Below are positions 51,470 through 60,344 of a stretch of DNA of 64,000 nt, one piece after another. Source of the DNA: JAZKFT01 sp039925965 (GTDB lineage: Bacteria > Bacteroidota > Bacteroidia > Chitinophagales > Chitinophagaceae); the NCBI GenBank assembly GCA_039925965.1, contig JBDSXW010000118.1, forward strand, positions 1 to 64,000. The letters run 5' to 3'. The stretch's first letter is position 1, and every line of letters begins with the position of its first letter. The notes beneath the pieces are model-generated. The model saw nothing but the letters and a program-made list of their open reading frames with translations. It did no database searches and had not been told where the DNA came from. Made by a program: the position numbers and the translations under genes.

Positions 51470-53950
51470 ATGAAGTTTACCAGGCTCGTTTTATTCGCCA
51501 GCTTTTTTTCGCCCCCCGCTATATTGGCGCAATCGCCCAAAACCTATACTTCTTCCGAGATTTTACTACAATTGAAGAAGCTGAATGTACTAGGTAGTGT
51601 GCTGTATATCGCAGCCCACCCGGACGATGAAAACAATACCTTGTTGCCCTACCTGGCCAAGGAGAAATTATACCGGACCGCCTACCTGAGCCTTACCCGT
51701 GGCGACGGCGGCCAGAACCTGATCGGCGATGAGCAGGGTATTGAGCTCGGCCTCATGCGCACCCAGGAACTGTTGGCTGCCCGCCGGGTGGATGGCGCGG
51801 AACAATATTTTACCCGTGCCTACGAGTTTGGGTTTAGCAAAAGCGCTGAAGAAGCGTTACACATCTGGGATCGCGAAAAAATATTGGCTGACGTTGTATG
51901 GGTAATCCGTAAATACCAGCCGGATATTATTGTGAACCGTTTTCCGCCCGATGCGCGGGCCGGACATGGCCACCATGCCGCTTCAGCGGTGCTGGGCGCT
52001 GAAGCTTATGCAGCTGCAGCCAACCCGGAACGTTTTCCCGAACAGTTTAAATATGGCGTTAAGCCCTGGAAAGCCAAAAGGCTACTGTGGAATTCGTTCA
52101 ATTTTGGCGGCACCAATACCACCAGTGAAGACCAGTTTAAGATCGACATCGGCGGTTACAATGCCTTGCTGGGAAAAAGTTATGGCGAACTGGGTGCTGA
52201 AGCCCGCACCATGCACAAATGCCAGGGCGAGGGACGGCCAAGACGAAGAGGCCCTTCTATCGAATACTTTTCTACGCTGAATGGCGATGCGCCAAAAAAC
52301 AGCCTGATGGACGATGTGGATATCAGCTGGAAGAGAATACCGGGGGGTGAGAAGGTTCAGCCAATGATCGATGCGATCATCAACAACTATAAAATGGAAG
52401 AGCCGGAATTGTCGGTTCCGGCGCTGGTAAAAATGTACCGGGCGATCAAATCATTACCTGAAAATACCTGGAAGGAGCAGAAACTTCAGGAAACCCAGGA
52501 CATGATTGAAGCCTGTAGTGCTTTGTTTGTGGAAGCCACCAGCAACCAATCCAGTGTGGTACAGGGCGATAGTTTAAAAATGAGCTTCCTGATCAACAAA
52601 CGGACCGGTGTAAACGGCACCTTAAAATCCCTGAAGCTGGAAACACTGGATAGCAGTTTTTCTGCCTCCATCGGCGTCAATCAGAATATCGTTATCAATA
52701 AAACCATTCCGGTAGCGGCAGATAAAAAAATATCGCAGCCCTACTGGCTGGAGCATCCAATGGCCCACGGCATTTTTGTGGTGGATGACCAGCTGCTCAT
52801 CGGAAAGGCGGAGAACGATCCCTCATTTGAAGCTGCTATGACCATCAATATCGACGGCGAGGATTTTGTGGTACACAGGCCGGTACAATACAGGTTCACT
52901 GATGCTACCAAGGGTGATGTGTACCAACCCATACCCGTGTTGCCCAGGCTGGAAATCAATTACGCATTGGATAATTATGTATCTATCAATGGCGCACCCG
53001 TAAGAGCAGGACTACATGCTAAAGCCAATATTTCGGATGGGGTTTCCTATACCATCTCCGAACGTTTTTCGAACGCCTGGAAAGCAGATAATACCTCCGT
53101 TAATTACAACACCAAAGATGGCATGGACAACTACTGGATCAGTACTTTTTCACCGAAGACAACAGATATCAATACCACTGAAGAAATACGTCTGGTAGCG
53201 GGTTCTGGCAAATACGACGGCTATACCCGAACCATTAGTTACGACCATATTCCTACCATCACTTATTTCCCCAAAGCTACTGCCAACCTGGTAAAAGTGG
53301 ATATGAAAACAGTTGGTAAAAAACTCGGATACATCAATGGCGCCGGCGATAAAGTACCCGAGGCGCTGGAAGCGATGGGTTATGAGGTAAAGACTTTGTC
53401 CGAAGCCGATGTGACTGACGATAACCTGAAAGCGTTTGATGCTATCGTCGTGGGTATCCGGGCGTACAATGTATTTGAATGGCTCACCAATAAGAACGAC
53501 ATTATGAACCGTTATATCGCCAATGGCGGCAACCTGATTGTTCAATATTTAAAGAGCAATAATGTGGGTCAAAAGCGGGTGAAAGTGGGTCCTTATCCAT
53601 TTATGATCAATGCCGGTATAAGGGTCACCGAAGAAAACGCGAAAGTGAATTTCCTGCTGCCCGATCATCCGGCGCTCAACTATCCCAATAAGATAACAGA
53701 GAAGGATTTTGAAGGATGGGTGCAGGAACGCAGCACCTACCAGGCCGAACAAGCCGATAATCATTTTGAAACCCCTATTGGCATGAATGATACTGGTGAA
53801 AAACAATCGAATGGCAGCCTCGCGATTGCAAAATATGGCAAAGGCAATTTCGTGTATTGCAGCCTTGTATTCTTCCGTCAGTTACCCGCTGGCGTACCGG
53901 GCGCTTACCGCATGATGGCCAACCTGATTGCGCTGCCTAAGCGGGATTGA
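51470..53950 (+). CDS. PIG-L family deacetylase (LmbE-like, large form)
   Basis: Secreted or periplasmic zinc-dependent deacetylase, likely acting on an N-acetylated sugar. A signal peptide (MKFTRLVLFASFFSPPAILA) is followed by the catalytic AAHPDDENNTLLPYL near residue 47 and the zinc-site histidines in GHGHHAASAVLGAEA near 165. The C-terminal 500 residues contain beta-rich parts and a Rossmann-like region (LKAFDAIVVGIRAYN). This large two-part form is common in Bacteroidota. It is followed by two tiny membrane genes and a sodium:solute symporter gene, the usual neighbour; import of the released sugar is a sensible joint role. Start at 51464 or 51470. Confidence 0.9.
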   Translation: MKFTRLVLFASFFSPPAILAQSPKTYTSSEILLQLKKLNVLGSVLYIAAHPDDENNTLLPYLAKEKLYRTAYLSLTRGDGGQNLIGDEQGIELGLMRTQELLAARRVDGAEQYFTRAYEFGFSKSAEEALHIWDREKILADVVWVIRKYQPDIIVNRFPPDARAGHGHHAASAVLGAEAYAAAANPERFPEQFKYGVKPWKAKRLLWNSFNFGGTNTTSEDQFKIDIGGYNALLGKSYGELGAEARTMHKCQGEGRPRRRGPSIEYFSTLNGDAPKNSLMDDVDISWKRIPGGEKVQPMIDAIINNYKMEEPELSVPALVKMYRAIKSLPENTWKEQKLQETQDMIEACSALFVEATSNQSSVVQGDSLKMSFLINKRTGVNGTLKSLKLETLDSSFSASIGVNQNIVINKTIPVAADKKISQPYWLEHPMAHGIFVVDDQLLIGKAENDPSFEAAMTINIDGEDFVVHRPVQYRFTDATKGDVYQPIPVLPRLEINYALDNYVSINGAPVRAGLHAKANISDGVSYTISERFSNAWKADNTSVNYNTKDGMDNYWISTFSPKTTDINTTEEIRLVAGSGKYDGYTRTISYDHIPTITYFPKATANLVKVDMKTVGKKLGYINGAGDKVPEALEAMGYEVKTLSEADVTDDNLKAFDAIVVGIRAYNVFEWLTNKNDIMNRYIANGGNLIVQYLKSNNVGQKRVKVGPYPFMINAGIRVTEENAKVNFLLPDHPALNYPNKITEKDFEGWVQERSTYQAEQADNHFETPIGMNDTGEKQSNGSLAIAKYGKGNFVYCSLVFFRQLPAGVPGAYRMMANLIALPKRD

Positions 53951-53952
53951 GG

Positions 53953-54048
53953 TAGTGGATAATTAAATAATGGATCATTGGCTAATTCCTATTTGCTAAA
54001 TCACAAATCGCTAATCGTAAGTCCGAAATCACAAATCGTAAATCAAAA
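53953..54048. repeat. Low-complexity repeat (AAATCACAAATCG type)
   Basis: Words such as AAATCACAAATCG and TGGATAATTAAATAATGG recur between the deacetylase stop and the first tiny gene. Confidence 0.65.
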
Positions 54049-54050
54049 TA

Positions 54051-54212
54051 ATGTTTAACCCGACCAGGGCTCAGGTAGCTTTTTTTATTGCAGTGGTGGC
54101 CGGGGTTATTATCGGCAAGCTGATCAAGAATTTCAAAATAGGTTTTGCCATTGCGATCATACTGGGGCTTTTACTATCTTTTGGCAACCGTAATAAAAAC
54201 AGGAAGCCGTAA
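54051..54212 (+). CDS. Small membrane protein (53 residues)
   Basis: Open frame ATG 54051 to TAA 54210-54212. It encodes a very hydrophobic peptide, probably with two membrane segments: VAFFIAVVAGVIIGKL and IGFAIAIILGLLLSFGN, ending in Asn/Lys/Arg-rich GNRNKNRKP. Codon use looks normal for the window. Similar tiny genes are often present between PIG-L and symporter genes, so a role in the transport unit is possible but unproven. Confidence 0.6.
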   Translation: MFNPTRAQVAFFIAVVAGVIIGKLIKNFKIGFAIAIILGLLLSFGNRNKNRKP

Positions 54213-54222
54213 AACTGTAAAT

Positions 54223-54327
54223 ATGGACCGGTCAAAACTTAAATGGAGAATGCTGTATGCTACCGTGCTGTTGGTATTGGTGGTGGAAGTATGCTTTTTT
54301 CTTTGGCTGACGAATAAATTCAAATAG
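54223..54327 (+). CDS. Very small single-span membrane protein (34 residues)
   Basis: ATG at 54223 starts a frame of 34 codons ending at 54327. The product is MDRSKLKWRMLYATVLLVLV, then VEVCFFLWLTNKFK: a basic head, one membrane helix, a basic tail. The start lies 10 bases after the preceding small gene. Such short subunits resemble the helper peptide found with sodium:solute symporters (DUF4212/YhjB-like), but similarity was not tested. Confidence 0.55.
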   Translation: MDRSKLKWRMLYATVLLVLVVEVCFFLWLTNKFK

Positions 54328-54357
54328 TGGGCTCCTATGCAAATGCGCACTCAAAAA

Positions 54358-54408
54358 AATAAGCAAACCAATCAACCAGTCAACTAATAAACCAATCAAC
54401 TAATTGAC
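54358..54408. repeat. Low-complexity AACCAATCAACTAAT repeat containing the symporter start
   Basis: Repeated words ACCAATCAACC, AGTCAACTAATAAACC and CAACTAATTGACTAATC precede and include the proposed TTG start of the symporter gene. Confidence 0.75.
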
Positions 54409-56146
54409 TAATCTCGACTGGATCATACTCGCCGTTACGCTTGCCGGCATCATTTGCTACGGTTTGTATAAAAGCAAACACAGCAAGGACCTCGACGGTT
54501 ATTTTCTTGGAAATAGAAGCATGCCCTGGTGGCTGGTAGTACTCAGCATCATGGGAACGCAAGCGAGTGCGATCACGTTTCTCAGCGCACCGGGCCAGGC
54601 GTATAGCGATGGGATGCGGTTTGTACAATATTATTTTGGTTTGCCTATTGCGATGGTAGTCATCAGCATCGTATTCGTTCCCATTTTTAGAAAGGTAAAA
54701 GTCTATACCGCCTACGAATACCTCGAGCAGCGCTTCGACATGAAAACAAGAACGCTTACCGCCTTCCTGTTTCTATTGTCACGGGGCTTAAGCACTGGCA
54801 TCAGCATCTATGCGCCGTCTATTATTATTTCTTCTCTACTGGGCTGGAATATTTACCTGACCAATATCGTCATGGGTGGCCTGCTCATTATTTACACGGT
54901 CAGTGGAGGTGCCAAGGCAGTTGCTTACACGCAGCAGTTACAGTTTCTTATTATTATGGCCGGGATGTTTATTGCGGGCTATATGGTGGTGCACCTGTTG
55001 CCCGAAAACGTAGGTTTTAAAGAAGCCCTGCAAACAAGCGGTAACCTTGGTAAAATGAATATCATTACCAGTGGCATGACAGAAAAAGGATTGAACTGGA
55101 ACGACCGCTACAATATGTGGAGTGGTGTTATCGGAGGGTTCTTTTTAGCGCTTAGTTATTTTGGCACCGATCAAAGCCAGGTGGGCCGGTACCTTACTGC
55201 CAAAAGCAACCGGGAAAGCCGGCTGGGGTTATTGGCCAATGGTCTGGTAAAAGTGCCGATGCAATTCGCCATCTTGTTGGTGGGTGTGCTGGTGTTTGCT
55301 TTCTATCAGTTTCGTAGCCAGCCGATATTTTTTAACCAGACAAGGGTGGATGAAGCCAAGCAAACGCCCTATAGAAATTCGCTCGATACCGTGGAGCAAA
55401 ATTTTGCCGATCAACGGGAGAATCAACAGGTCTACCAGATTAACCTGTTAAAAGCCAAGACCGTACCGGGCGCGGAAAAAATGATCGCAGTATACAATGA
55501 TTCGCTGAAAACTGGTGCGGCCAGAATGCAGGTGCTAAAAAACCAATATATCGCCTTATTAAACAAAGCATTGCCAGCCGGCGACAAGAGTGATACCAAC
55601 TATATTTTTCTCTACTTCGTAACCCATAACCTGCCCAAAGGTCTTGTGGGTTTGTTGATCGCGGTGATCATCCTGGCGGCCTGGGGTAGTATAGCAGCTG
55701 CACTGAATTCGCTGGCCAGTTGTACGGTTGTAGATATTCATCGTAATATTTTTAAGAAGGATTGCAGCGAGGCGGAGTCGTACCGGCTTAGCTGGATGTA
55801 CACCCTGGGCTGGGGATTGTTCAGCATATTCGTAGCAATGTTTGCTACCAATATGGGGAGCCTCATCGAGGCGGTCAATATTTTGGGCTCCTTGTTTTAC
55901 GGGGTGATCCTTGGTGTTTTCCTGGTGGCCTTTATGTTTAAAAATATTAAGGGCACTGCTATATTCTGGGCGGCGATTATCAGCCAGTTGCTTATCGTGG
56001 GGTTTCACTTATTACAAAACAGCAGCATTTACCAGGGCATCAAATTTGAGTTTCTCTGGTACAATCCCGCTGGGGTGATCCTGGTGTTCTTCTTCAGTTT
56101 TCTGTTTAAAATATTTTCGGGCAGGCAGGTTAGGGTGGCAGGATGA
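54404..56146 (+). CDS. Sodium:solute symporter (SSS family)
   Basis: Sodium-coupled importer with about 13 membrane helices, 580 residues. Typical segments are LDWIILAVTLAGIICYGLYK (helix 1), FLGNRSMPWWLVVLSIMGTQ with SAITFLSAPGQAYSDG (the Na+ site helix), and FALSYFGTDQSQVGRYLTAK-like GGFFLALSYFGTDQSQVGRY near 255. A long insert (residues 300-400) is rich in Gln/Glu. No ATG fits: the start is TTG at 54404, within a repeat. Next to the PIG-L gene it probably imports a sugar or its deacetylated form. Confidence 0.93.
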   Translation: MTNLDWIILAVTLAGIICYGLYKSKHSKDLDGYFLGNRSMPWWLVVLSIMGTQASAITFLSAPGQAYSDGMRFVQYYFGLPIAMVVISIVFVPIFRKVKVYTAYEYLEQRFDMKTRTLTAFLFLLSRGLSTGISIYAPSIIISSLLGWNIYLTNIVMGGLLIIYTVSGGAKAVAYTQQLQFLIIMAGMFIAGYMVVHLLPENVGFKEALQTSGNLGKMNIITSGMTEKGLNWNDRYNMWSGVIGGFFLALSYFGTDQSQVGRYLTAKSNRESRLGLLANGLVKVPMQFAILLVGVLVFAFYQFRSQPIFFNQTRVDEAKQTPYRNSLDTVEQNFADQRENQQVYQINLLKAKTVPGAEKMIAVYNDSLKTGAARMQVLKNQYIALLNKALPAGDKSDTNYIFLYFVTHNLPKGLVGLLIAVIILAAWGSIAAALNSLASCTVVDIHRNIFKKDCSEAESYRLSWMYTLGWGLFSIFVAMFATNMGSLIEAVNILGSLFYGVILGVFLVAFMFKNIKGTAIFWAAIISQLLIVGFHLLQNSSIYQGIKFEFLWYNPAGVILVFFFSFLFKIFSGRQVRVAG

Positions 56147-56273
56147 GGTTGATGCGAGCCTCTAAGTATCTGGATTTAACCCCATTCTGGGTTGGATGTT
56201 TGAATCCTGGTTCGTAAGGCGCTATTGGATCTGATGACAACTGCGACTAACGACATGGTACCTCATCAATGCA

Positions 56274-56990
56274 TCATTTGCCGCGGCGGGAAGGCCTGGA
56301 TGAAAAAGTAAAAGCAGTAGGTAGAATGGCTTGCGTGGTTTGGAATGGAATTTCCTTAGCCGGGCTTTTCCCTTGCCCATTTTCCTTTCTTGCCGCTATA
56401 TTACTTTTAATTGTATCAGCATTGCCTGAATTGGATTTTTTATAAACACTACCTTCAGTGATCATGCTGATTTTGGCCGCGTCAGGAATAGGAGTACATA
56501 CCATATTCCCCATAATAATGGCTGTGTAAGTGGTAAATTGGTCCCTTTTAAATCCAACAAATGTAAACGTTGACCGGTGGCGCTTTTTTGATTTCTTCTT
56601 TAGTCTGGAAGACCCCGACCCCTCGGCATGCTGCGCATACAAAGCCTGGCTGCTAACTGGGTTTATCTCTACCGGCAACATTGCATTCCCAAAACAGATC
56701 AACAATACGATTAGAAACTTTTGCCAGTAATAAGTTTTCTTTTCCTGTAAAAGATAGGTGGGTAGGTAAATGGTGATCCGGTCGAGCTGCCTTGTTTTAA
56801 AACGGCCACAAACCGGGCTATCCAGATGTTGAATAAAGTAATCCTGTATGGCTTCGTCAGTAAGTTTAGTAAAGTCGATGACGGTTGTAGCACAACTGCC
56901 GCAAAAACGGCCTTCATTACTTATTGCCATCTTTTCCCAGCTATTGCTGCAGGGTTCGGGAATTGACAATTTTAATGGAACGGAATTCAT
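56274..56990 (-). CDS. Hypothetical protein with an N-terminal Cys-rich module and one membrane helix
   Basis: Protein of 238 residues. The N-terminal part IPEPCSNSWEKM ... GRFCGSCATTVIDFTKLTDE ... SPVCGRF is a module known from many Chitinophagaceae proteins, with a C-x-x-C pair and flanking cysteines, perhaps a metal or redox site. A membrane helix at residues 88-105 (FLIVLLICFGNAMLP) follows, and the rest is basic and Ser-rich (LKKKSKKRHRSTFTF). No overall family is recognised. A long intergenic stretch (56147-56273) separates it from the symporter. Confidence 0.7.
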   Translation of the reverse strand: MNSVPLKLSIPEPCSNSWEKMAISNEGRFCGSCATTVIDFTKLTDEAIQDYFIQHLDSPVCGRFKTRQLDRITIYLPTYLLQEKKTYYWQKFLIVLLICFGNAMLPVEINPVSSQALYAQHAEGSGSSRLKKKSKKRHRSTFTFVGFKRDQFTTYTAIIMGNMVCTPIPDAAKISMITEGSVYKKSNSGNADTIKSNIAARKENGQGKSPAKEIPFQTTQAILPTAFTFSSRPSRRGK

Positions 56991-57026
56991 TGCCTAAAAC
57001 TAAGTAAAGCGCGGCGGGATATTCAG

Positions 57027-57467
57027 TTACCGATCCCTTCTTTTTAAAACCGCTACCGTCAATCGGCTGATGCAGCAGAGTTTTCCAGCTTCGTCGTGGA
57101 TCTTAATATCCCAAACATGGGTTTGGCTGCCGAGATGAATGGGCGTGCAGGTGCCGGTAACAAACCCTTGCCGGGCGCTGCGTATGTGATTGGCATTAAT
57201 CTCCAAACCCACACACATCACTTTTTCATGATCAATCACTAATGCACTGGCTACACTGCCCAATGTTTCGGCCAATGCGACCGAAGCGCCTCCATGAAGT
57301 AAGCCATAGGGTTGTTTGGTGCGATGGTCAACGGGCATGGTGGCTTTTAGAAAAGTCGCTCCCACCTCAGAAAATTGCATGCCCAGGTGCTCACCCATAT
57401 TCCCATCCCCGAAGTGCAGTATATCGGCGAGTTGGAGGTTCTTATTGTACCAAATAGTATCGGCCAT
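57027..57467 (-). CDS. Hotdog-fold thioesterase (PaaI/MenI-like)
   Basis: Thioesterase of 146 residues of the PaaI/EntH/MenI group. The motif PYGLLHGGASVALAETLGSV near residue 55 contains the catalytic G-x-x-H-G-G and the downstream Glu; GLEINANHIRSARQGFVTG and WDIKIHDEAGKLCCISRLTV complete the fold. A role as 1,4-dihydroxy-2-naphthoyl-CoA hydrolase (menaquinone synthesis) or phenylacetyl-CoA thioesterase is possible. The start codon abuts the coaD stop codon exactly (57467/57468), so the two genes are likely co-transcribed. Confidence 0.9.
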   Translation of the reverse strand: MADTIWYNKNLQLADILHFGDGNMGEHLGMQFSEVGATFLKATMPVDHRTKQPYGLLHGGASVALAETLGSVASALVIDHEKVMCVGLEINANHIRSARQGFVTGTCTPIHLGSQTHVWDIKIHDEAGKLCCISRLTVAVLKRRDR

Positions 57468-57944
57468 TTATTGTTCATTGAGATGTAACGATGCGATTAC
57501 TTCGGGTGGTAAAAATTGGCGCACATCACCCTTATTTCTTAACACATCCCGCACCAGGGTGGATGCTACAGAAGTGTACTGCGGCGAACAGGTGAGGAAG
57601 ATGGTTTCAATGGTATTGTCAAGGCTTCGATTCATATCGGCGATGGCCTTTTCATATTCAAAATCACTGACATACCGAATTCCCCGGAGGATGAAATTCG
57701 CGCCCACTTCATTGCAGCATTTTACAGTGAGACCTTCATACGCCACCGCTGCTACTTTGGGGTTGTCCTTATAACAATCCAAAATCCACTGCAGGCGTTG
57801 TTCTTCAGCAAACATCGGCTGCTTATTGGCGTTGCGGCCAATGCCCACTACCACTTTGTCAAACAAGGGCATGGCCCTGTCAATGATATCAAGGTGACCT
57901 AGAGTAATAGGATCAAAGGTTCCGGGAAAGAGGGCGATACGCAT
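57468..57944 (-). CDS. coaD: Pantetheine-phosphate adenylyltransferase
   Basis: Transfers AMP from ATP to 4'-phosphopantetheine to give dephospho-CoA, the fourth step of CoA synthesis. The ATG at 57944 gives MRIALFPGTFDPITLGHLDI, with the G-T-F-D-P and T-x-G-H nucleotidyltransferase signature. FILRGIRYVSDFEYE near residue 85 and VASTLVRDVLRNKGDVRQFL are equally typical. The frame extends further upstream into repeat DNA (58034) and was not used. Length 158 residues is standard. It overlaps nothing but directly abuts the thioesterase gene. Confidence 0.96.
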   Translation of the reverse strand: MRIALFPGTFDPITLGHLDIIDRAMPLFDKVVVGIGRNANKQPMFAEEQRLQWILDCYKDNPKVAAVAYEGLTVKCCNEVGANFILRGIRYVSDFEYEKAIADMNRSLDNTIETIFLTCSPQYTSVASTLVRDVLRNKGDVRQFLPPEVIASLHLNEQ

Positions 57945-57954
57945 AATGCAGATG

Positions 57955-58015
57955 TTTTGATGTCGGATGTCTGATGTCTGATTTGTGAAGGGTGATGTCT
58001 GATTTGTGATTCGGG
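57955..58015. repeat. Low-complexity GATGTCTGATTTGTGA repeat
   Basis: The word GATGTCTGAT recurs, twice followed by TTGTGA, just upstream of coaD (minus strand) in the gap before pyrB. Confidence 0.7.
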
Positions 58016-58057
58016 GCTGCTGCCATCTCGCCAATTGCCACTACCTGCTTGCCCTCC

Positions 58058-58981
58058 TTAATTTCTGTTCGACAATAAATATAAGGCGGCCATTCTTACT
58101 GCTACGCCATTTTGCACCTGATCGAGGATGATGCTATGGTGGCTGTCGGCCACATCGCTGTCCATTTCCACGCCGCGGTTGATGGGGCCGGGGTGCATGA
58201 TCAATATTTCTTTATTCAGGCTGTCCAGCATTTTCTTTTTAACACCATAAGCCAGGTTGTATTCTCTCAGCGATGAGAAGAGCACCTGGTTCTGCCGCTC
58301 CAGCTGGATGCGCAATACATTGGCGGCATCACACCATTGCAGGGCCTTCATCACATCGTATTCCACCCTTACATTCAGCGCTTCCGCTATGTATTTTGGG
58401 ATCAGGGTCGGAGGCCCTGCCACAGTTACTTCGGCGCCCATTTTGGTAAGGAGGTAGATATTGCTAAGTGCCACCCGGCTATGCATGATATCGCCGATGA
58501 TCGCAATTTTTTTGCCCTCCAGCGGCCCCAATTTTTCCATTATAGAAAAAGCATCCAGCAATGCCTGGGTGGGATGCTCATTAATACCATCGCCGGCATT
58601 GATGATGGGAGCATCGATGTGCTTCGCCAGAAAATGGGGCGCTCCACTGGCACTATGACGCATTACCACCATATCCACTTTCATGCTCAGGATATTATTG
58701 ACGGTATCCAGCAAGGTTTCCCCTTTGGATACCGAAGAGCCACTTGCGGCAAAATTGATGCTATCAGCACTCAGGCGTTTTTCGGCAAGCTCAAAAGAGA
58801 TTCTGGTACGCGTACTATTTTCGTAAAAAAGGTTCACAATGGTAACGTCCCGCAACGAAGGGACTTTCTTAACCGGGCGCTGCAACACTTCTTTAAACTG
58901 CACTGTCGTTGACAAAATCAACGAAATATCTTCCGGCAGCAGGTCTTTTATTCCGAGGAGATGTTTGGTGGAAAGGCTCAT
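58058..58981 (-). CDS. pyrB: Aspartate carbamoyltransferase catalytic subunit
   Basis: Catalyses carbamoyl phosphate plus aspartate to N-carbamoylaspartate, the committed step of pyrimidine synthesis. The carbamoyl phosphate site FYENSTRTRISFELAEKRL is near residue 53, NEHPTQALLDAFSI near 130, and the aspartate site HPGPINRGVEM near 260. Length of 307 residues matches catalytic PyrB. The regulatory subunit PyrI is not adjacent. It shares its strand with pyrR, 0.7 kb upstream; a broken gene and repeats intervene. Confidence 0.96.
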   Translation of the reverse strand: MSLSTKHLLGIKDLLPEDISLILSTTVQFKEVLQRPVKKVPSLRDVTIVNLFYENSTRTRISFELAEKRLSADSINFAASGSSVSKGETLLDTVNNILSMKVDMVVMRHSASGAPHFLAKHIDAPIINAGDGINEHPTQALLDAFSIMEKLGPLEGKKIAIIGDIMHSRVALSNIYLLTKMGAEVTVAGPPTLIPKYIAEALNVRVEYDVMKALQWCDAANVLRIQLERQNQVLFSSLREYNLAYGVKKKMLDSLNKEILIMHPGPINRGVEMDSDVADSHHSIILDQVQNGVAVRMAALYLLSNRN

Positions 58982-59004
58982 TAAAGGTCAAAGATAAAGG
59001 GATT

Positions 59005-59100
59005 CAGGGTCGAAGGTTCAAGGGTCGAGGTTCAGGGTTCAGGGTTCAAGGTTCAAGGTTCAGGGTTCAGGGTTCAGGGTTCAAGGATAAAGGTTCAAGA
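59005..59100. repeat. GGTTCAG/GGTTCAA 7-bp tandem repeat array
   Basis: About ten copies of GGGTTCA or GGTTCAA run with small changes from 59005 to 59100 upstream of pyrB. The same unit occurs near 21069 and 45312, so the family is dispersed. Confidence 0.85.
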
Positions 59101-59186
59101 TGAAAGGCTGACGGTTCAAGTGTAATGGGTTAGTGTTCAAGTGTTCAAAGTTTAATGGATGTCATACAAGATCAATGAGTCAAGTT

Positions 59187-59561
59187 CTAAAGATTGATTT
59201 TTGGTGGAGGTTTGGGTCTGTTTTCTACTTTCATGATGATTTGGGAAAGGATCTTTGTGATTTGATTCGTCCATCATCATTCTTATCCTACCTTTTCCAG
59301 GTCGCCGGCTCCATAACTCAATATGTAATCCAGCCAATGACGGGATTCTTTTGCCTCCTTCCCGGAGATTTTCAATTTCATTCTTTCATCTGCCATACCC
59401 AGGTTTTCCCCAGCCTCAGTATAATTCGCAGCTATGGAACCGCTTGAGCGAACTAACTGCTTAATATAATCGAAGTTTATTACGTCTCGTTTACACCTTA
59501 AGCAAAAATCCCTAACGTCCTTTCCAAACCCATGAAACCGGTTTTCAAGCTCAACGGGCAT
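59187..59561 (-). pseudogene. Four-helix-bundle protein (S23-type), frameshifted
   Basis: The frame from 59561 gives the first three helices of the S23/four-helix-bundle family: LENRFHGFGKDVRDFCLRCK, LVRSSGSIAANYTEAGENLG, MKLKISGKEAKESRHWLDYI, then GDLEKVG and a stop near 59283. The expected fourth helix continues in the DNA: RMMMDESN is found in a second frame and QITKILSQIIMKVENR in the first frame again, ending at a TAG at 59187-59189. Two compensating small indels therefore split the gene. Family members occur as inserts in 23S rRNA and as stand-alone genes near transposon-like sequences. The broken gene lies between pyrR and pyrB. Confidence 0.7.
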
Positions 59562-59670
59562 ACACTGATAAATTAATAGGTAATAAAAGTTTTCTCATAA
59601 GCTCGCATCTGTTCCTTAGCTGACGCTCTTGAACCTTGATTCTTGGCGCCTGATTCTTGGCGCTTTGTCC

Positions 59671-60237
59671 TTAATCTATCAACACCACTTCATCCGAACC
59701 ATCCTTCTCGGCCCACAGTACTTTTACTTTCTGGGAAATGATGGTGTCGATCATTTTGCCGGTGTAATCGGGCTGGATGGGGAGTTCGCGGCTAAAGCGA
59801 CGGTCAATCAATACACATAATTCCACTTTCGCCGGCCGGCCAAAATCCAGTAGGGCGTCCAGCGCGGCCCTGATGGTGCGGCCGGTGTATAGCACGTCAT
59901 CGACGATTACCACTTTCTTATCTTCAATTGAAAAAGGGATATCGGTTTCATTGGCAATATGCAGTTGCTTTCTTACATCATCGCGATAAAAAGTAATGTC
60001 TAGTTTACCATATTGAATAGCAGGGGCAAGCTGCTGAAGTATATACGCCAGCCGGTTACTGAATGCAATGCCTCTTGGCTGAATCCCAATGAGCACGGTA
60101 TCCTTGAAATCACCATGGTTTTCAGCTATCTGGTGTGCCAGGCGACTTATTGTTAAGGCTAACTGTTTGTCGTTGAGGATGGTCTTCAAAGGCTGAGATT
60201 TTGGGCGGCAAGATAAGTAACAAGTTGGAAGGTCCAA
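59671..60237 (-). CDS. pyrR: Pyrimidine operon regulator / uracil phosphoribosyltransferase
   Basis: PyrR homologue of the type-I phosphoribosyltransferase fold. In Gram-positives it binds pyr mRNA and controls attenuation; here the enzymatic role may prevail. The PRPP-binding loop VVIVDDVLYTGRTIRAALDA is at about residue 110, and LAHQIAENHGDFKDTVLIGI and the end region IDTIISQKVKVLW are typical. The ATG at 60237 adds 16 residues; a TTG at 60189 would start at LKTILNDKQLALTI, nearer the usual PyrR beginning. It lies upstream of pyrB. Confidence 0.92.
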   Translation of the reverse strand: MDLPTCYLSCRPKSQPLKTILNDKQLALTISRLAHQIAENHGDFKDTVLIGIQPRGIAFSNRLAYILQQLAPAIQYGKLDITFYRDDVRKQLHIANETDIPFSIEDKKVVIVDDVLYTGRTIRAALDALLDFGRPAKVELCVLIDRRFSRELPIQPDYTGKMIDTIISQKVKVLWAEKDGSDEVVLID

Positions 60238-60344
60238 TGATCAGGGCCAGGTGATCAAAGTCCAGAGTCCAGGCAGAAAAGTTCAAAAATTAAGGCTCAG
60301 GTTTTTTCATGGTTCAAGAAGCTTCTTGTGTCACCCTTCCCGCG

